Both the position numbers and the translations under genes were made by a program. A stretch of DNA of 64,000 nt from NCBI GenBank assembly GCA_012517355.1, contig JAAYVD010000114.1, positions 117,156 through 181,155 of the forward strand, read 5' to 3'. The DNA comes from Candidatus Rifleibacteriota bacterium (lineage in GTDB: Bacteria > Muiribacteriota > Ozemobacteria > Ozemobacterales > Ozemobacteraceae). Each line of letters begins with the position of its first letter. Within the stretch, counting starts at the first letter, position 1. The notes beneath the pieces are model-generated. The model was not told where the DNA came from. It did not search any database and saw only the letters and a program-made list of their open reading frames with translations. Positions 63,591-64,000 of this stretch are shown here, piece by piece.

Positions 63591-63620
63591 CGGCGAGGGC
63601 AACGGGAAAGAGAGCCGAAG

Positions 63621-64000
63621 GGGAAGGGGAGAAACTGGGGAAAGGGAGAGCGAAGATCTTCATCCCGCCGGATGACACGATTCCTTTAGGACGACGGAAA
63701 GCAGCGGAAAAAGGATAGAGGAGAACGGGAGAAACTGGGGAAAGGGAGAGCGAAGATCTTCATCTCGCGGGGTGGCACGATTCCTTTAGGACGACGGAAA
63801 ACAACGGAAAAAGGATAGAGGGGAAGGGGAGAAACTGGGGAAAGGGAGAGCGAAGATCTTCATCCCGCGGGGTGGCACGATTCCTTTAGGACGACGGAAA
63901 GCAGCGGAAAAAGGATAGAGGAGAACGGGAGAAACTGGGGAAAGGGAGAGCGAAGATCTTCATCCCGCCGGATGACACGATTCCTTTAGGACGACGGAAA
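63621..64000. repeat. 100-bp tandem repeat, at least 3.8 units, running off the window
   Basis: The word GAAACTGGGGAAAGGGAGAG recurs at 63631, 63731, 63831 and 63931, exactly 100 bp apart. Each unit also contains the palindrome GAAGATCTTC and CGATTCCTTTAGGACGACGG. Units 1 and 3 share one variant of the left end and units 2 and 4 another, suggesting duplication of a 200-bp dimer. Purine-rich on the + strand. Confidence 0.9.

Noticed and set aside
63621..64000. Possible CRISPR array
   Set aside because: The 100-bp units are repeated as a whole with no unique spacers, and no cas gene is near.

Overview
The window is a GC-rich, gene-dense chromosomal segment of a diderm bacterium: a TolC-type channel, a FadL-type porin, a further beta-barrel protein and a system II cytochrome c pair imply an outer membrane. 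A large pyruvate:ferredoxin oxidoreductase points to anaerobic metabolism. The mix (many SpoIIE-type phosphatases, a multi-GAF HD-GYP protein, clostripain and M30 peptidases, EF-hand, DUF2225 and DUF1576 proteins) suggests an uncultured candidate phylum; Riflebacteria is my guess, from gene content only. No phage, plasmid, insertion sequence, CRISPR array or rRNA was seen.

Layout. 1-5.6 kb: DUF1576 membrane protein (cut by the window edge) overlapping a TolC gene; an EF-hand protein; an ECF sigma factor / zinc-finger anti-sigma / LTxxQ stress-protein unit with two matching ECF-type promoters. 5.8-9.9 kb: nadC, an outer-membrane protein, a GNAT remnant and two orphan genes. 10-17.2 kb: an apparent operon of a free-standing intein-like (Hint) protein, PcrA/UvrD helicase, a CBM48 protein and a four-GAF HD-GYP phosphodiesterase. 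17.3-25 kb: FadL porin, a tiny TerB-like protein, PfkB kinase, nifJ, a lipoprotein. 25.6-35 kb (minus strand): HIT, rpsU, two NfeD proteins, a cNMP-MinD-TPR fusion, floA, an unknown membrane protein, a degenerate acyltransferase and a zinc-finger/FecR-like protein; this resembles the rpsU-nfeD-floA order of Bacillus. 35.2-35.8 kb: seven tRNAs with a promoter and a terminator. 35.9-44.9 kb: a TPR protein, two paralogous membrane SpoIIE phosphatases overlapping by 4 bp, and a DUF2225 protein. 44.9-52.5 kb: wecC, a B12-radical SAM enzyme and asnB, divergent from resB-ccsA. 52.9-64 kb: clostripain-like protease, small sensory and unknown proteins, a GAF-SpoIIE phosphatase with a Cys/His insertion, an M30 metallopeptidase, then a 100-bp tandem repeat running off the edge.

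The commonest theme is signalling by regulated phosphatases, cyclic nucleotides and ECF sigma control. The intergenic regions carry several short dispersed repeat families, one of which lies in frame inside a phosphatase gene. Several genes (resB, the HIT gene, the ECF sigma gene, the gene at 54471-55499) have a good -10 element only 9-15 nt before the start codon and little or no Shine-Dalgarno sequence, suggesting leaderless messages. The most unusual gene is the stand-alone intein-like protein overlapping the helicase gene.
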